From: Planctomycetota bacterium
Lineage (GTDB): Bacteria > Planctomycetota > UBA1135 > GCA-002686595
Reading direction: 5' to 3'
Length of the DNA: 64,000 nucleotides
Assembly (NCBI GenBank): GCA_020638835.1
Contig: JACKHV010000006.1
Span: 62,001-126,000, forward strand
Positions 43,691 through 54,546 of this stretch are shown here, one piece after another. The notes under the pieces were generated by a model. That model did not search any database, was not told the DNA's origin, and was given only the letters and a program-made list of their open reading frames with translations. Made by a program: the position numbers and the translations under genes. The stretch's first letter is position 1. Each line of letters starts with the position of its first letter.

Positions 43691-44745
43691 CCGGCTGGGA
43701 CACGGGGCTCGTCAACGCCCACACGCACCTCTACAGCGGACTCAGCGTCCTCGGCATGCCGGCGCCGCGGCCGCAGCCGAAGAACTTCGTCGAGATCCTG
43801 CAGCGCGTGTGGTGGAAGCTCGACCGCGCGCTCGACGAAGACGGCTTGCGTGCCGCGGCGCGCTTGTCCGTCGCGGACGCGCTGCTCGCGGGCACCACCG
43901 GCCTGATCGACCACCACGAGTCGCCGAGCTGCATCGAAGGCAGCCTCGACGTGCTCGCCGACGTCTGCCAGGAACTCGGCATGCGCGCGGTGCTCTGCTA
44001 CGGCGTCACCGAGCGCAACGGCGGGCGCGAAGAAGCACGGCGGGGGATCGAGGAGTGCGCGCGCTTCATCGCCTCGAACCACCGGCCGCTCGTGCGTGGG
44101 GTCCTCGGCATTCACGCGTCCTTCACGGTCAGCGACGAGACGCTCTTCGAGCTCGGCGAGATCGCACGCGACCTCGAGACGGTCGTGCACGTGCACGTCG
44201 CCGAGGACCTCGCGGACGTCGCCGACGCGCGCGTTCGCGGCTACGCCGGCCCGCTGCAGCGTCTGCTCGAGAACGAGGCGCTCCCGCCCGGTTCGATCCT
44301 GGTGCACGGCGTGCACCTGTCGGAGGACGAAGTGGCGCTCGCAAATCAGCACGACCTGTGGTTCGTGCAGAACCCGCGCTCGAACCTGAACAACAACGTC
44401 GGCTACCCGCTGGCGATCCACGCCGGCGACCGCGTCGCGCTCGGGACGGACGGGTTCCCTTCGGACATGCTCGAGGAAGCCGCGGTGCTCCTGACCGAGG
44501 CGCGCAAGCACGAGCCGGATCCCGAAGAGTCGCTCGAGCGCATGGAACGCGGCGGCGAGCTGCTCGCGGAGCGCTTCGCGGTCGGCGGTCGCAAGCCCGA
44601 CGCGACCGTGCGCGTGGGCACGGTGATCGTCGACGGCCGCGAGGTGGTGCACGAAGGGTGCCTCGTCACCGCCGACTATGACGCGATCCGCGTCGAGGCG
44701 GAAGTCCAAGCCGAGCGGCTGTGGACGCGGATGGCGGCACTGTAG
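43687..44745 (+). CDS. ssnA: SsnA-like amidohydrolase, short N-terminus
   Basis: 352 residues from TTG at 43687; AAGGAGG lies nine bases upstream, so the start is well supported. Metal-dependent amidohydrolase: NAHTHLYSG at 10-18, GIHASFTVSD near 140, HVHVAED near 160, HGVHLSEDE near 200, and the final Asp in LGTDGFPSD near 257. Known SsnA proteins are about 440 residues and begin with an extra beta-sandwich piece; here the protein begins almost at the first metal ligand, so that part is missing. SsnA acts in purine breakdown in gut bacteria; the exact substrate here is inferred from the neighbours. Confidence 0.85.
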
Positions 44746-44780
44746 GATCGCGAACGGGCTGAAGGAGGCCCGCTTCCAGC

Positions 44781-46271
<1,491 letters not shown>

Positions 46272-46273
46272 AC

Positions 46274-47590
46274 ATGCCCGCGGAGACCGCGCTGGTCTGT
46301 GCCGCGTGCGGCGAGCGCGTCGACCCGCGCGCGCACCCGCCGTTCCGCTGCCCACGCTCCGGCGACGACCGCGACCACTTGCTGAACGTGCGGCTGGGGT
46401 CGGAGGTCGCCTTCACGCCCGTAGTCGAAGAAGCGCAACCCTTCGCGCGCTACGCGTCGATGCTCTGGGGCTTCGACGCAGCGCGGTCCCGCGGCTGGTC
46501 GGCGAGTCGCTTCGCGAACTCGGTGCAGCGACTCGACGCGGCGCTCGAGGACGTCGCGGGAGTCGGGCTGCGCTGCACCGGGCCGCAGCGCTCCGACGCG
46601 CTCTCGGACGCCTTGGGCTGCTCGGCGGACGGCGGCGTGTGGGTCGTCGACGAGACGAATCAACCGTCGGGCTCGCACAAGGCGCGGCACCTGTTCGGCG
46701 TCGCGCTGTGGATCGACGTCGCCGAGGCGCTCGGCTTCGCGGACGGCGGCGATCCGCTGGCGGTCGCGAGCTGCGGGAACGCGGCGCTCGCCGCCGCCAA
46801 CCTCGCGCTGGCCGCGGGACGGGAGCTGCTCGTCTTCGTGCCGGAACAGGCGAGTGCCGACACGCTCGCCGAGTTGCGCCGGCTCGACGCCGAGGTCGTC
46901 GTCTGCCCGCGCGAAGAGGACGATCCGCCGGGAGACCCGTGCGTGCACCGCTTCCACGAAGCGCTTGCGGACGGCGCGCTGCCGTTCAGCTGCCAGGGCA
47001 CCGAGAACGGACTCGTCGTCGAGGGCGCGCGCACGATCGCCTGGGACGCCGTTGTCGCCGAGCCGCGCGGCTTCGACCGCGTGCAACTGCAGGTCGGCGG
47101 CGGCGCCTTCGCCTCCGGCTTCGCGCAGGGTGCCGAGTTCGCCGTCGCGCGCGGAGCGTGGCCGAAGCTCCCGCGGATCCTCGCCGTGCAGAGCGCCGCC
47201 GTGTCGCCGCTCGCGCCGGCGTGGAGGGCGCTGGCGAAGTGGACGGAAGAGGGCGACTTGGACGCCGCCGTGCGCCGGGCCGCGGGGCGCCGTGCCGCCG
47301 CGATGCGACCCGTCGAACACCCCGGCACCAGCGTCGCCGAGGGCATCCTCGACGACGAGACCTACGACTGGCTCGAGCTCGCTCGCCTCGGCATCGCTTC
47401 CGGCGGCGCCGCGCAGGTCGTGTCCGAGGACCTGCTGCGCGAGGCGCACCGGCTCGGGCGCGAGGCGACGGGCATCGACGTCTGCGCGACGGGCACGGCG
47501 GGACTCGCCGGTTTGTTGCTCGACCACGCCGCCGGCAAGCTCGATCCGCACGAACGCGCGCTCGTCGTCTTCACGGGGGCCCGGCGATGA
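46274..47590 (+). CDS. PLP-dependent fold-type II enzyme (threonine synthase-like) with an N-terminal zinc-ribbon-like motif
   Basis: 438 residues starting two bases after the previous stop. It begins with a CAACGERVDPRAHPPFRCP motif that looks like a small metal ribbon, as in some threonine synthases. The PLP lysine is in NQPSGSHKARHLFG near 140, followed by VASCGNAALAAANLALAAG near 160-180. Paired with another fold-type II enzyme, it may complete a two-step elimination. A housekeeping threonine synthase is less likely given its operon; that remains an alternative. Confidence 0.78.
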   Translation: MPAETALVCAACGERVDPRAHPPFRCPRSGDDRDHLLNVRLGSEVAFTPVVEEAQPFARYASMLWGFDAARSRGWSASRFANSVQRLDAALEDVAGVGLRCTGPQRSDALSDALGCSADGGVWVVDETNQPSGSHKARHLFGVALWIDVAEALGFADGGDPLAVASCGNAALAAANLALAAGRELLVFVPEQASADTLAELRRLDAEVVVCPREEDDPPGDPCVHRFHEALADGALPFSCQGTENGLVVEGARTIAWDAVVAEPRGFDRVQLQVGGGAFASGFAQGAEFAVARGAWPKLPRILAVQSAAVSPLAPAWRALAKWTEEGDLDAAVRRAAGRRAAAMRPVEHPGTSVAEGILDDETYDWLELARLGIASGGAAQVVSEDLLREAHRLGREATGIDVCATGTAGLAGLLLDHAAGKLDPHERALVVFTGARR

Positions 47591-48516
47591 GTCGAACGAT
47601 TCGCGTCGCGTTGACCGAGACGCGCAACGCCTACGACGGCATGCCGGCGAGCGTCGGCCAGCTCGAGTCGCTGAGCGGTCGCCTCGACGCGATCCGCGAC
47701 GCGAACGTCGAACACCACGTGGAGCTTGCGGAACAGGCCGCGAACGCCGGCGCGCAGCTCGTCGGCTTCGGGGAGCTGTTCACGGGGCCCTACTTCGCGC
47801 TCGAGAAGCGGGCCTTCTGGCGCGGGCTCGCGGAGGACGCCAGGGAAGGCCCGACGGTGCGTCGCCTCGCGGAGATCGCACGACGGCTGGGCGTCGTCGT
47901 CGTCGCGCCGCTCTTCGAGCTCGACGCGCGCAGCGGCAAGCGCTTCAACACCGCGGTCGTCATCGAGCACACGGGCGAAGTGCTCGGCAGCTTCCGCAAG
48001 GTGCACATCCCGGTGGGGGAGAACGAGCAGGGCTCCTTCCACGAGACCTTCTACTACGAGGGATCCAACGGTGGGATGGCGAACGGCCCGAAGAACGTCT
48101 CGTCGAATCGCTACTACCCGGTCTTCGAGACCAGCGTCGGGCGCGTCGGGGTGGCGATCTGCTACGACCGGCACTTCCCGGGCAGCGTCGCGACGCTCGC
48201 GGCCAACGGCGCGCAGGTCGTGATGCAGCCGTCCGTGACCTTCGGTCGGACGTCGCAACGCATGTGGCCGCTCGAGGCAGCGGTCGACGCGCTGCGCCAC
48301 CGCGTCTTCGTCTGCCCGTCGAACCGCCGCGGCGCCGAGCTCCCGTGGGGGATCGAGTACTTCGGTGAGTCGGCCTGCTTCGGGCCGGGCGGGCGCGTGC
48401 CCGGGATCGATGCAGGGCCCGAGCTGCGGCTCGCGGACCTCGAGTTGGGACAGCTGACCGCCGGTGACTCGGGCTGGGACCTAGCCCGGGATCGGCGCCC
48501 GGACTGCTACCGCTGA
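47587..48516 (+). CDS. Nitrilase-superfamily amidohydrolase
   Basis: 309 residues from ATG at 47587, overlapping the previous stop. Catalytic residues: Glu in FGELFTGPYF (about 63), Lys in FRKVHIP (about 138), Cys in ICYDRHFPG (about 192). It is a paralogue of the ureidopropionase at 34934 (same CYDRHFP context) but sits at the end of the purine-type operon. It probably hydrolyses a carbamoyl or amide intermediate. The equivalent step in E. coli-type clusters is done by other hydrolases, so this is an alternative assignment. Confidence 0.85.
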   Translation: MSRTIRVALTETRNAYDGMPASVGQLESLSGRLDAIRDANVEHHVELAEQAANAGAQLVGFGELFTGPYFALEKRAFWRGLAEDAREGPTVRRLAEIARRLGVVVVAPLFELDARSGKRFNTAVVIEHTGEVLGSFRKVHIPVGENEQGSFHETFYYEGSNGGMANGPKNVSSNRYYPVFETSVGRVGVAICYDRHFPGSVATLAANGAQVVMQPSVTFGRTSQRMWPLEAAVDALRHRVFVCPSNRRGAELPWGIEYFGESACFGPGGRVPGIDAGPELRLADLELGQLTAGDSGWDLARDRRPDCYR

Positions 48517-48551
48517 GCGCGCGGACCGGCCCGCGAGGGCCTTCGCGGAAT

Positions 48552-48580
48552 CTGGAATGGCCGTCCTCGCGCTGGAATGG
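48552..48580. promoter_or_regulatory. Direct repeats CTGGAATGG spaced 20 bases, possible operator
   Basis: CTGGAATGG at 48552-48560 and 48572-48580, exactly two helical turns apart, about 220 bases upstream of the secreted protein gene. They could be binding sites for a regulator of that gene. No known regulator site is matched. Confidence 0.35.
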
Positions 48581-48644
48581 TTGGTCTTGGGCAAGAAATC
48601 GCATTCTAGAACCACTCCGCCGAAGTTCGTACTGGACGGATCGG

Positions 48645-48669
48645 GATATCATCCACGAGGATGAATATC
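48645..48669 (+). promoter_or_regulatory. Imperfect hairpin in the leader of the PPC-repeat protein gene
   Basis: GATATCATCC pairs with GGATGAATATC with one bulged base around an ACGA loop. It lies about 140 bases upstream of the start at 48803. Whether it is part of the transcript leader is unknown. Nothing else was seen in the 48517-48802 gap. Confidence 0.3.
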
Positions 48670-48802
48670 GCCCGCTGGCCGAACCGCCGGGCCGGGTCGC
48701 TCGCCCTCGGCGTGCTGGTCCACCCCTTACCATCACCAGGTCCGAAGCTGAGACGCACTCGCAAGCTGCGTCCTGCCGAAGACCACCCATCAGGAGACAC
48801 AT

Positions 48803-51295
48803 ATGAAACTGGAACGAACTCCGCTGCGCTGGGCGCTGGGCTTGGCCGCCTGCGCCCTACTCACCGCCTCTGCGGCTGCGCAGTGCGGAACCGCCGACGT
48901 GTACGAGGACAACGACGACTGCCTCAGCGCGGTCTCCCTGACCCCCGGCACCTACACGGGTCTGACCTGCCAGGGTCCCGCTGACCCGGGCGGCGACGAC
49001 CAGGACTACTACAAGGTGACCGTGGCCGCCGGCGATCTCTTGACCGTCGACGTGTTGCACACCTGGTCGGCGACCGAGGACATCGACGCGTACCTCTACG
49101 ACTCGACGAACCCGACCTGCGGTGACCAGCTCACCTACCTGACACGCGGTTACACCTCGACCGACAACGAGAACATGGCCTGGGCGAACACGACCGGCGC
49201 CAGCGTGGACATCGTCATCGAAGTGAGCGCTTGGATCGGTGGCTCGACGCAGGTCATCTGCGACGACTACGACCTCGTCATCACCACCGCTCCCGATCCC
49301 TGCCAGGCCGGCCTGGACGACTCCTTCGAGGAGAACGACAGCTGCGGCGCCGCGGCTTCGCTGGCTGCTGGTACGCAGACCGGCCTCTTCGTGAGTGCCT
49401 TCGACGAGGACTTCTACAAGATCAACGTCCCGGCCGCGAACCAGGTCGTCATCGACCAGGTCTACAACTCCGCTACGGTGGAACTGCAGCTCGACCTCTA
49501 CGACGACCCGGCCTGCACGAACCTCCTCGACAGCAACGGCTGGGGCGGCGGCGCGAACCAAGTCATCGGAAGCAACGTCTCCGGCGCCGCGCAGGACCTC
49601 TTCTTGCGCGTGAACGTCGTGGACCAGGACTGCGGCAACTACGACCTGACGGTCACGATCCAGCCGGATCCCTGCCAGGTCGCCGTGGACGACAGCTTCG
49701 AGCCGAACGACGACTGCCTGTCCAGCGCGGCCCTCGGCGCCGGTTCTTCGACCGGCCTGTACGTGTCGACCTTCAGCGAGGACTTCTACAAGATCAGCGT
49801 CACGCCGGGTGATCAGGTGTTGATCGACCAGACGTACGCCTCGGCACAGGCGGAGCTCGGAATGGAGCTCTACGATGATGCCGCCTGCACCAACATCGTC
49901 GATTCCGCCTCCTGGGGCGCTGGTCTGAACCAGGTCTCCTACGCAAACTCGACCGCCGCGACCGTCGACTTCTTCCTGCGCTGCAACGTGGTCGACGGCG
50001 ACTGCAACAACTACGACCTCTCCGTCGTGCTTCAGCCCGATCCCTGCTTGGCTCCGGGTCTCGACGACTCCTTCGAGGACAATGACACGTGCGGCACTGC
50101 CGTGGCTCTCGCCGCCGGCTCGCACACCGGTCTGTTCATCGCGACCGCCGACCTCGACTACTACGCGATCACGGTGGCGGCGGGCGATCAAGTGACGATC
50201 GACCAGACCTACAACCCGGCGGTCGAGCTCTACTTCGATCTCTACAGCGACCCGTCGTGCACCACCTACGAGGACGGTGCCGGCTGGGGAGCGGGTCTGA
50301 ACTCGCTGACCTGGGCCAACAGCACCGGCGCGCCGGCGACGGTCTACCTGGCCTGCAACATCGACGACTTCACCGGTTCGTGCACGAACTACGACCTCGC
50401 CGTGACGATGGCTCCGGACCCCTGCCAGAACCCGCTGTCGGACGACGCGTTCGAGGACAACGACACCTGCGCGACGGCTACGACGATCTCGTCGCAGTCC
50501 TACACCGGTCTGTTCGTCTCGAAGGCGGACCCCGACGTCTACACCTTCCAGCTGAACCCCGGCGGTACGTGTGACATCTCGGTCGATCACGTTGCGGTGA
50601 ACGGCGACATCGACGTGCACCTCTACGACGACACGCCGGGCGTCTGCCTCGACGGCGCGTCCTTCGTCGTCGGCGCCGAGACCGGCAACGACAGCGAAGT
50701 GATCTTCTGGACCAACAACACCGGCTCCACGGTCACCTACTACCTGCACGTCGAGCTCTGGGCCAACTCGAGCTCCGACTGCAACAACTACGACCTGAAC
50801 GCCACGCTGACCGGCAACCAGATCGCCACGCCGACCTGTGTCGGTGACGGCACCTTCGACGCCGGTTCCGGCGCCGTCGGCTGCCCCTGCGGCAACAACT
50901 CGACGGTCGGCGCGGGCGAAGGCTGTGTGAACAGCCAGGGACACGGTGCGACGATCGACGCCACGGGATCGAACGTGGTGGCGAGCGACAACATGGTGTT
51001 CCACGTCGCACAGGCGCGCCCGAGCCAGCCCAGCATGTTGGTGCAGGGCTCGGTCCTGACGGGCTTCCCGTTCAAGGACGGCATCCTCTGCATGGGCAAC
51101 CCGACCGAGCGTGTCGAAGTGGTGTTCCTGAACTCGAGCGGCGAAGGCTCGACGTCGGTCTCCATCGTCACGGAAGGCGCGATCCCCGGACCGGGCGTCA
51201 CGCGCTTCTACCAGTTCTGGTACCGCGATCCGGCGATCTCGGTCTGCGGAACGGGCTCGAACTTCTCGTCGGGTCTGAGCGTGAACTGGATGTGA
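48803..51295 (+). CDS. Secreted protein with five PPC-like repeats and the conserved C-terminal module
   Basis: 830 residues, SD AGGAG about 8 bases before the ATG. Signal peptide (LGLAACALLTASAAA-Q). Five repeats of about 115 residues follow (about 30-150, 170-285, 295-405, 415-540, 545-675); each starts with (F/Y)E(D/E/P)NDxC and has a TGLFVSxxDEDFY-like middle, the core of PPC-type domains. Repeats are separated by PDPCQ linkers. Residues about 683-830 are the shared C-terminal module (CPCGNNSTVGAGEGC, ARPSQPSM, KDGILCMGNPTER, CGTGSNFSSGL). Regular Cys spacing suggests disulfides outside the cytoplasm. Surface or extracellular structural role is inferred. Confidence 0.88.
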   Translation: MKLERTPLRWALGLAACALLTASAAAQCGTADVYEDNDDCLSAVSLTPGTYTGLTCQGPADPGGDDQDYYKVTVAAGDLLTVDVLHTWSATEDIDAYLYDSTNPTCGDQLTYLTRGYTSTDNENMAWANTTGASVDIVIEVSAWIGGSTQVICDDYDLVITTAPDPCQAGLDDSFEENDSCGAAASLAAGTQTGLFVSAFDEDFYKINVPAANQVVIDQVYNSATVELQLDLYDDPACTNLLDSNGWGGGANQVIGSNVSGAAQDLFLRVNVVDQDCGNYDLTVTIQPDPCQVAVDDSFEPNDDCLSSAALGAGSSTGLYVSTFSEDFYKISVTPGDQVLIDQTYASAQAELGMELYDDAACTNIVDSASWGAGLNQVSYANSTAATVDFFLRCNVVDGDCNNYDLSVVLQPDPCLAPGLDDSFEDNDTCGTAVALAAGSHTGLFIATADLDYYAITVAAGDQVTIDQTYNPAVELYFDLYSDPSCTTYEDGAGWGAGLNSLTWANSTGAPATVYLACNIDDFTGSCTNYDLAVTMAPDPCQNPLSDDAFEDNDTCATATTISSQSYTGLFVSKADPDVYTFQLNPGGTCDISVDHVAVNGDIDVHLYDDTPGVCLDGASFVVGAETGNDSEVIFWTNNTGSTVTYYLHVELWANSSSDCNNYDLNATLTGNQIATPTCVGDGTFDAGSGAVGCPCGNNSTVGAGEGCVNSQGHGATIDATGSNVVASDNMVFHVAQARPSQPSMLVQGSVLTGFPFKDGILCMGNPTERVEVVFLNSSGEGSTSVSIVTEGAIPGPGVTRFYQFWYRDPAISVCGTGSNFSSGLSVNWM

Positions 51296-51327
51296 TCGAC
51301 CGGGCGACTTCGCCCACTTGATCGAAC

Positions 51328-51355
51328 GGGAGGCGGCCCCTCGGGGTCGCCTCCC
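51328..51355. terminator. Terminator hairpin between convergent genes
   Basis: A 12-bp stem with one G-T pair around a CTCG loop, 32 bases past the secreted protein stop and 29 bases past the ygfK-like stop. On the plus strand TTGCGTTCG follows, which is moderately T-rich. Confidence 0.6.
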
Positions 51356-51384
51356 TTGCGTTCGTCGCGAGCGCCGCGAGGAGA

Positions 51385-53430
51385 TCAGAGCTCGCCGGTG
51401 AAGGCGGGCCAGTCGATCGCGTCGCGACCGAAGAGCGCGCGGTGCCAACGCGCCAGGACCTCGACCCAGGTCCAGTCGCACTGTCCGACGAGCTTGCCGT
51501 GAACCGTGGACTCGGGATCGCGCGGGTCGAAGTGTAGGTCGAAGCCGGGGCCGACGTACTGCGAGCCGTGCGGCGACTGGATCCACTTCAGCTCGACGCC
51601 GCTGATGCGCGCGTGCAGCGTCTCGAAGTCGCCGGCGCGCTCGAAGCACAGGCCGTCGTGGTCGCGGAAGGCCTTGAAGTCCGCCAGTCGCCCGAAGACG
51701 CGCGGCTTCAGCACGTACGGCCCGCCGTCCTCAGGGCAGAACACATCGCAGTTCCCGCACTCGTTGCAGAAGTCGGCGAAGTTGCCCAGCTGGTGCGCGT
51801 CGGCGAGCTGCAGCTCGCCCAGCGTCTCGAAGTGGAAGCCCTTGGCGTCCAACCGCACGCTGCGGATCGGGATCGGGCTCGCGTCCAGGCGGTAGCTGAA
51901 GTTCGCGTCGTTCGGACAGACCGGGACGCACTTGTCGCAGTTGATGCAGTCGAACAGCTCGAGCTTGCTGCCGATCTTCTTCGGCGGCTTCGCGTTGCTC
52001 GGCTTCGAGTAGCGGTCTTCGAGCGCCAGTCCGTCCACGTAGGCGTCGGTGTTGTGCAGCACCGCGGCCGCGCGCAGGCGCGCGTAGTCGCCCGGGGCCA
52101 AGGCGTCGCGCAAGCTGGAGCCCGCCTCGAAGGCCGCGCGCGCCGCCGCGGCGGCGACGGGACCGAGTTCGTCGATGCACGCGTCGAAGCCGTCGTACGC
52201 GCGGAAGATCCAGTCGTCCACGTCGCGCCCGCCCACCGCACGCATTCGCGTCGCGAGCTCGTCCAGGTAACCCTTGGCGCGCGCGTAGCCGCCGGGACGC
52301 AACCAGTCCGAGCAGACGGTGGTCGGTACGAGGTCGAGCGCCGCCGCGCGGTGGTAGTTCTTGCGGTCGATGCCGGCGGAGAAGGAGATGGGGATCGTCG
52401 CGCCGAGCGCCCTGCGGAAGTCGCGCACGAGCTCCATCGCCAGCGCGTGCAACGGTTGACCGGAGAGGTACATCTCTCGCTCGCTGCGCCGGAAGAAGTG
52501 CCGGTGGTTCTCGACGATCAGCGTGTTCGTGAACTTCACGCCGAAGTGCAGGCCGCGCTGCGCGGCGCGTGCCGAGAGTCGCTGCGCGATGCCGAGCGCC
52601 TGGTCCCAGCGCGTGTCCTTCTCGAAGGCGGACTCGGGGACGTGCAGCTCGGTGTAGCCGAGCCGCTCGTGCAGGATCGACTCGAGGCGCTCGCGACCGA
52701 GGAGCGTCGGGTTGAACTTCACGACGCAGTGCAAGTGGTGCTCGTCCTGCAAGTGCTCGACGATGCGCTCGATCTCGTCCGGTGGACAGCCGTGGAAGGT
52801 CGAGAGCGTCAGCGTGTCCGAGACGCGGCGCGGGAAGTCGAGGTCGCGCAGCGCCGCGTACGCGGACGGGATCTCCTTGCGCAAGCGGTCGACGTGTCGG
52901 CGGCAGTCGAGCATGTCGCGCAGGAAGCTCGAGACCGCCTCGCCGCGGATGCCCACGAGGTCGTAACCGACGCTGAGATCGTAGACGGTGTCGCACGCGC
53001 CGTCGGCGAACTCCAGCTCGTCGCGCTCCCGCAGCGCGCGAACGAGCATCAACGCCTTGACGTACTCGTCGCGCGACTGCGCGAGCTTCAGCTCCTGCGA
53101 CCACTCGACGTTGAAGCCGATCGTCTGCATGTCGATGCAGGGGCGCGGGATCTCCAGCTCGTCGAGGACCTGCACGGTCTTCAGCTCGAGGATGCGGCCG
53201 CCCGCCAGCCACGACAGCGCGATGTTCTGCGCCATCTGCGTGTGCGGGCCCGCTGCGGGGCCGAGCGAGGTGGAGGCTCGCCGTCCGTTGACGCGCACCG
53301 AGACATCCGGCTGTTCACGACCGGTGAAGACCTTGGCGACCGGCAGGTCGAAGATCGATCCCCGCTCCGAGAGTTCCCGGTCGAGGCGCGTGAGCAGTGC
53401 GGCGAGAGGCAGCGGCCGGAGGTCGACCAT
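51385..53430 (-). CDS. ygfK: YgfK-like iron-sulfur protein without the FAD/NAD(P) half
   Basis: 681 residues. The N-terminal 450 or so residues form a dihydroorotate dehydrogenase-type barrel that matches E. coli YgfK in AAGPHTQMAQNI, LKTVQVLDELEI, LSTFHGCPPDEIE and VKFNPTLLGRERL. The C-terminus holds two four-Cys sites, CINCDKCVPVC (about 508) and CNECGNCDVFC (about 570), as in YgfK. E. coli YgfK is about 1030 residues because a FAD- and NAD(P)-binding PreT-like unit lies between these parts; that unit is absent here. It was annotated in E. coli as a putative selenate reductase subunit and acts in purine breakdown. It probably belongs to the island upstream. Confidence 0.88.
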   Translation of the reverse strand: MVDLRPLPLAALLTRLDRELSERGSIFDLPVAKVFTGREQPDVSVRVNGRRASTSLGPAAGPHTQMAQNIALSWLAGGRILELKTVQVLDELEIPRPCIDMQTIGFNVEWSQELKLAQSRDEYVKALMLVRALRERDELEFADGACDTVYDLSVGYDLVGIRGEAVSSFLRDMLDCRRHVDRLRKEIPSAYAALRDLDFPRRVSDTLTLSTFHGCPPDEIERIVEHLQDEHHLHCVVKFNPTLLGRERLESILHERLGYTELHVPESAFEKDTRWDQALGIAQRLSARAAQRGLHFGVKFTNTLIVENHRHFFRRSEREMYLSGQPLHALAMELVRDFRRALGATIPISFSAGIDRKNYHRAAALDLVPTTVCSDWLRPGGYARAKGYLDELATRMRAVGGRDVDDWIFRAYDGFDACIDELGPVAAAAARAAFEAGSSLRDALAPGDYARLRAAAVLHNTDAYVDGLALEDRYSKPSNAKPPKKIGSKLELFDCINCDKCVPVCPNDANFSYRLDASPIPIRSVRLDAKGFHFETLGELQLADAHQLGNFADFCNECGNCDVFCPEDGGPYVLKPRVFGRLADFKAFRDHDGLCFERAGDFETLHARISGVELKWIQSPHGSQYVGPGFDLHFDPRDPESTVHGKLVGQCDWTWVEVLARWHRALFGRDAIDWPAFTGEL

Positions 53431-53519
53431 CCGCGCAAGGTACGGTCGAATGCGCTCGCGCGGAAGGCCGCGCGCCGGCGTCGGCTATGATGCACGGGTT
53501 CCCGACCCGAGGCGTAACC

Positions 53520-54464
53520 ATGCAACTTGCTCTCCAATCCTTCGAACGACTCACCAACATGACGGGCGAACAGGCGCTCGACGTGCTCGCTCGGGCGCAC
53601 CCGGTGTTGGTCCACTTCCCGATCGCGCTCTTGTTGGCGGGAGCCCTCGCCGAGCTTGGTCGCATGCTGCTCGGCCGCCCCGGACGCTCGCCGATCGCGT
53701 TCTACTGCGTCGTGCTCGGCACGCTCGGTGCGCTCGTCGCGGGTGTGTCGGGTTGGTTCTGGGCGGACCTCGATCCGCCGAGCGCCAAGCAGGCGGACCT
53801 GCTCGCGTGGCACCGCTGGACCGCGGTGGGTGCGGCGAGCCTCGCCGTGCTCGCGCTGCTCGTCGGATCGTTCAGCAACGGCGAGTCGGGTGCCCGCGCG
53901 GCGCGCGCGTATCGCTTGCTGCTCTTCCTCGCCGCCGCGGCCGTGTCCTTCGCCGGCAAGAAGGGCGGCGACCTCGTGTGGGGCGAAGGCCATCTGTTCG
54001 AAGGACTCGAGCCGCCGCCGACGCGCGACGCACAGACCGAGCCGCAGACTTCGCAGGTCGAGTCGAGCGTCGATGATCACGCCGCGCTCCCGACGCCCGC
54101 CGAACCCGACCTGACGAGCGGCCTCGAGATCGCGGCGCGCGTCGACTTCGACCGCGACGTCCGTCCGATCTTCGAGGCGAGCTGCGTGCGCTGCCACGGT
54201 TCGAAGAAGAAGAAGGGCGGCTTGCGGCTCGACCGAGAGGACGGGCTCTACGAGGGCGACCGCGACCTGTGGGTGATCGTCCCCGGTGCCCCCGACGAGA
54301 GCCTGCTCTACGAACTCGTCACGCTCCCGCCGGACGACAGCGACCGCATGCCGGAGGAGGACGACCCGCTGACTCCGGACCAGATCGACGTCTTGCGGCG
54401 CTGGATCGCCGAGGGCGCCGTGTGGGGGGACGACGAGCTCTCGAGCGAGGTCGGCGACGGCTGA
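53520..54464 (+). CDS. DUF2231 membrane protein with a planctomycete-type cytochrome c domain
   Basis: 314 residues from ATG at 53520 (ATGs at 53487 and 53490 are in frame). Residues about 20-175 hold four membrane helices of DUF2231 (HPVLVHFPIALLLAGAL, GWFWADLDP). After a Pro/Thr-rich linker, FDRDVRPIFEASCVRCHGSKKKKGGLRLD gives the CxxCH haem site near 228, and the pattern RPIFEASCVRCHG is that of the PSCyt1-like domain common in planctomycetes. An electron-transfer or sensing role at the membrane is likely. Confidence 0.87.
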   Translation: MQLALQSFERLTNMTGEQALDVLARAHPVLVHFPIALLLAGALAELGRMLLGRPGRSPIAFYCVVLGTLGALVAGVSGWFWADLDPPSAKQADLLAWHRWTAVGAASLAVLALLVGSFSNGESGARAARAYRLLLFLAAAAVSFAGKKGGDLVWGEGHLFEGLEPPPTRDAQTEPQTSQVESSVDDHAALPTPAEPDLTSGLEIAARVDFDRDVRPIFEASCVRCHGSKKKKGGLRLDREDGLYEGDRDLWVIVPGAPDESLLYELVTLPPDDSDRMPEEDDPLTPDQIDVLRRWIAEGAVWGDDELSSEVGDG

Positions 54465-54546
54465 CCGGCGCCGCGCTTTGCGTTCATGCGGCCTTTGTCC
54501 GTGAACTCCGCCCCGCGATCGTGAAGGATGCGCGCGGAGGAACCCC

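Noticed and set aside
48661..48984. An open frame of 107 codons in the leader of the PPC-repeat protein gene
   Set aside because: It overlaps the true gene start in another frame, ends in Arg-rich sequence and has no Shine-Dalgarno or motif.
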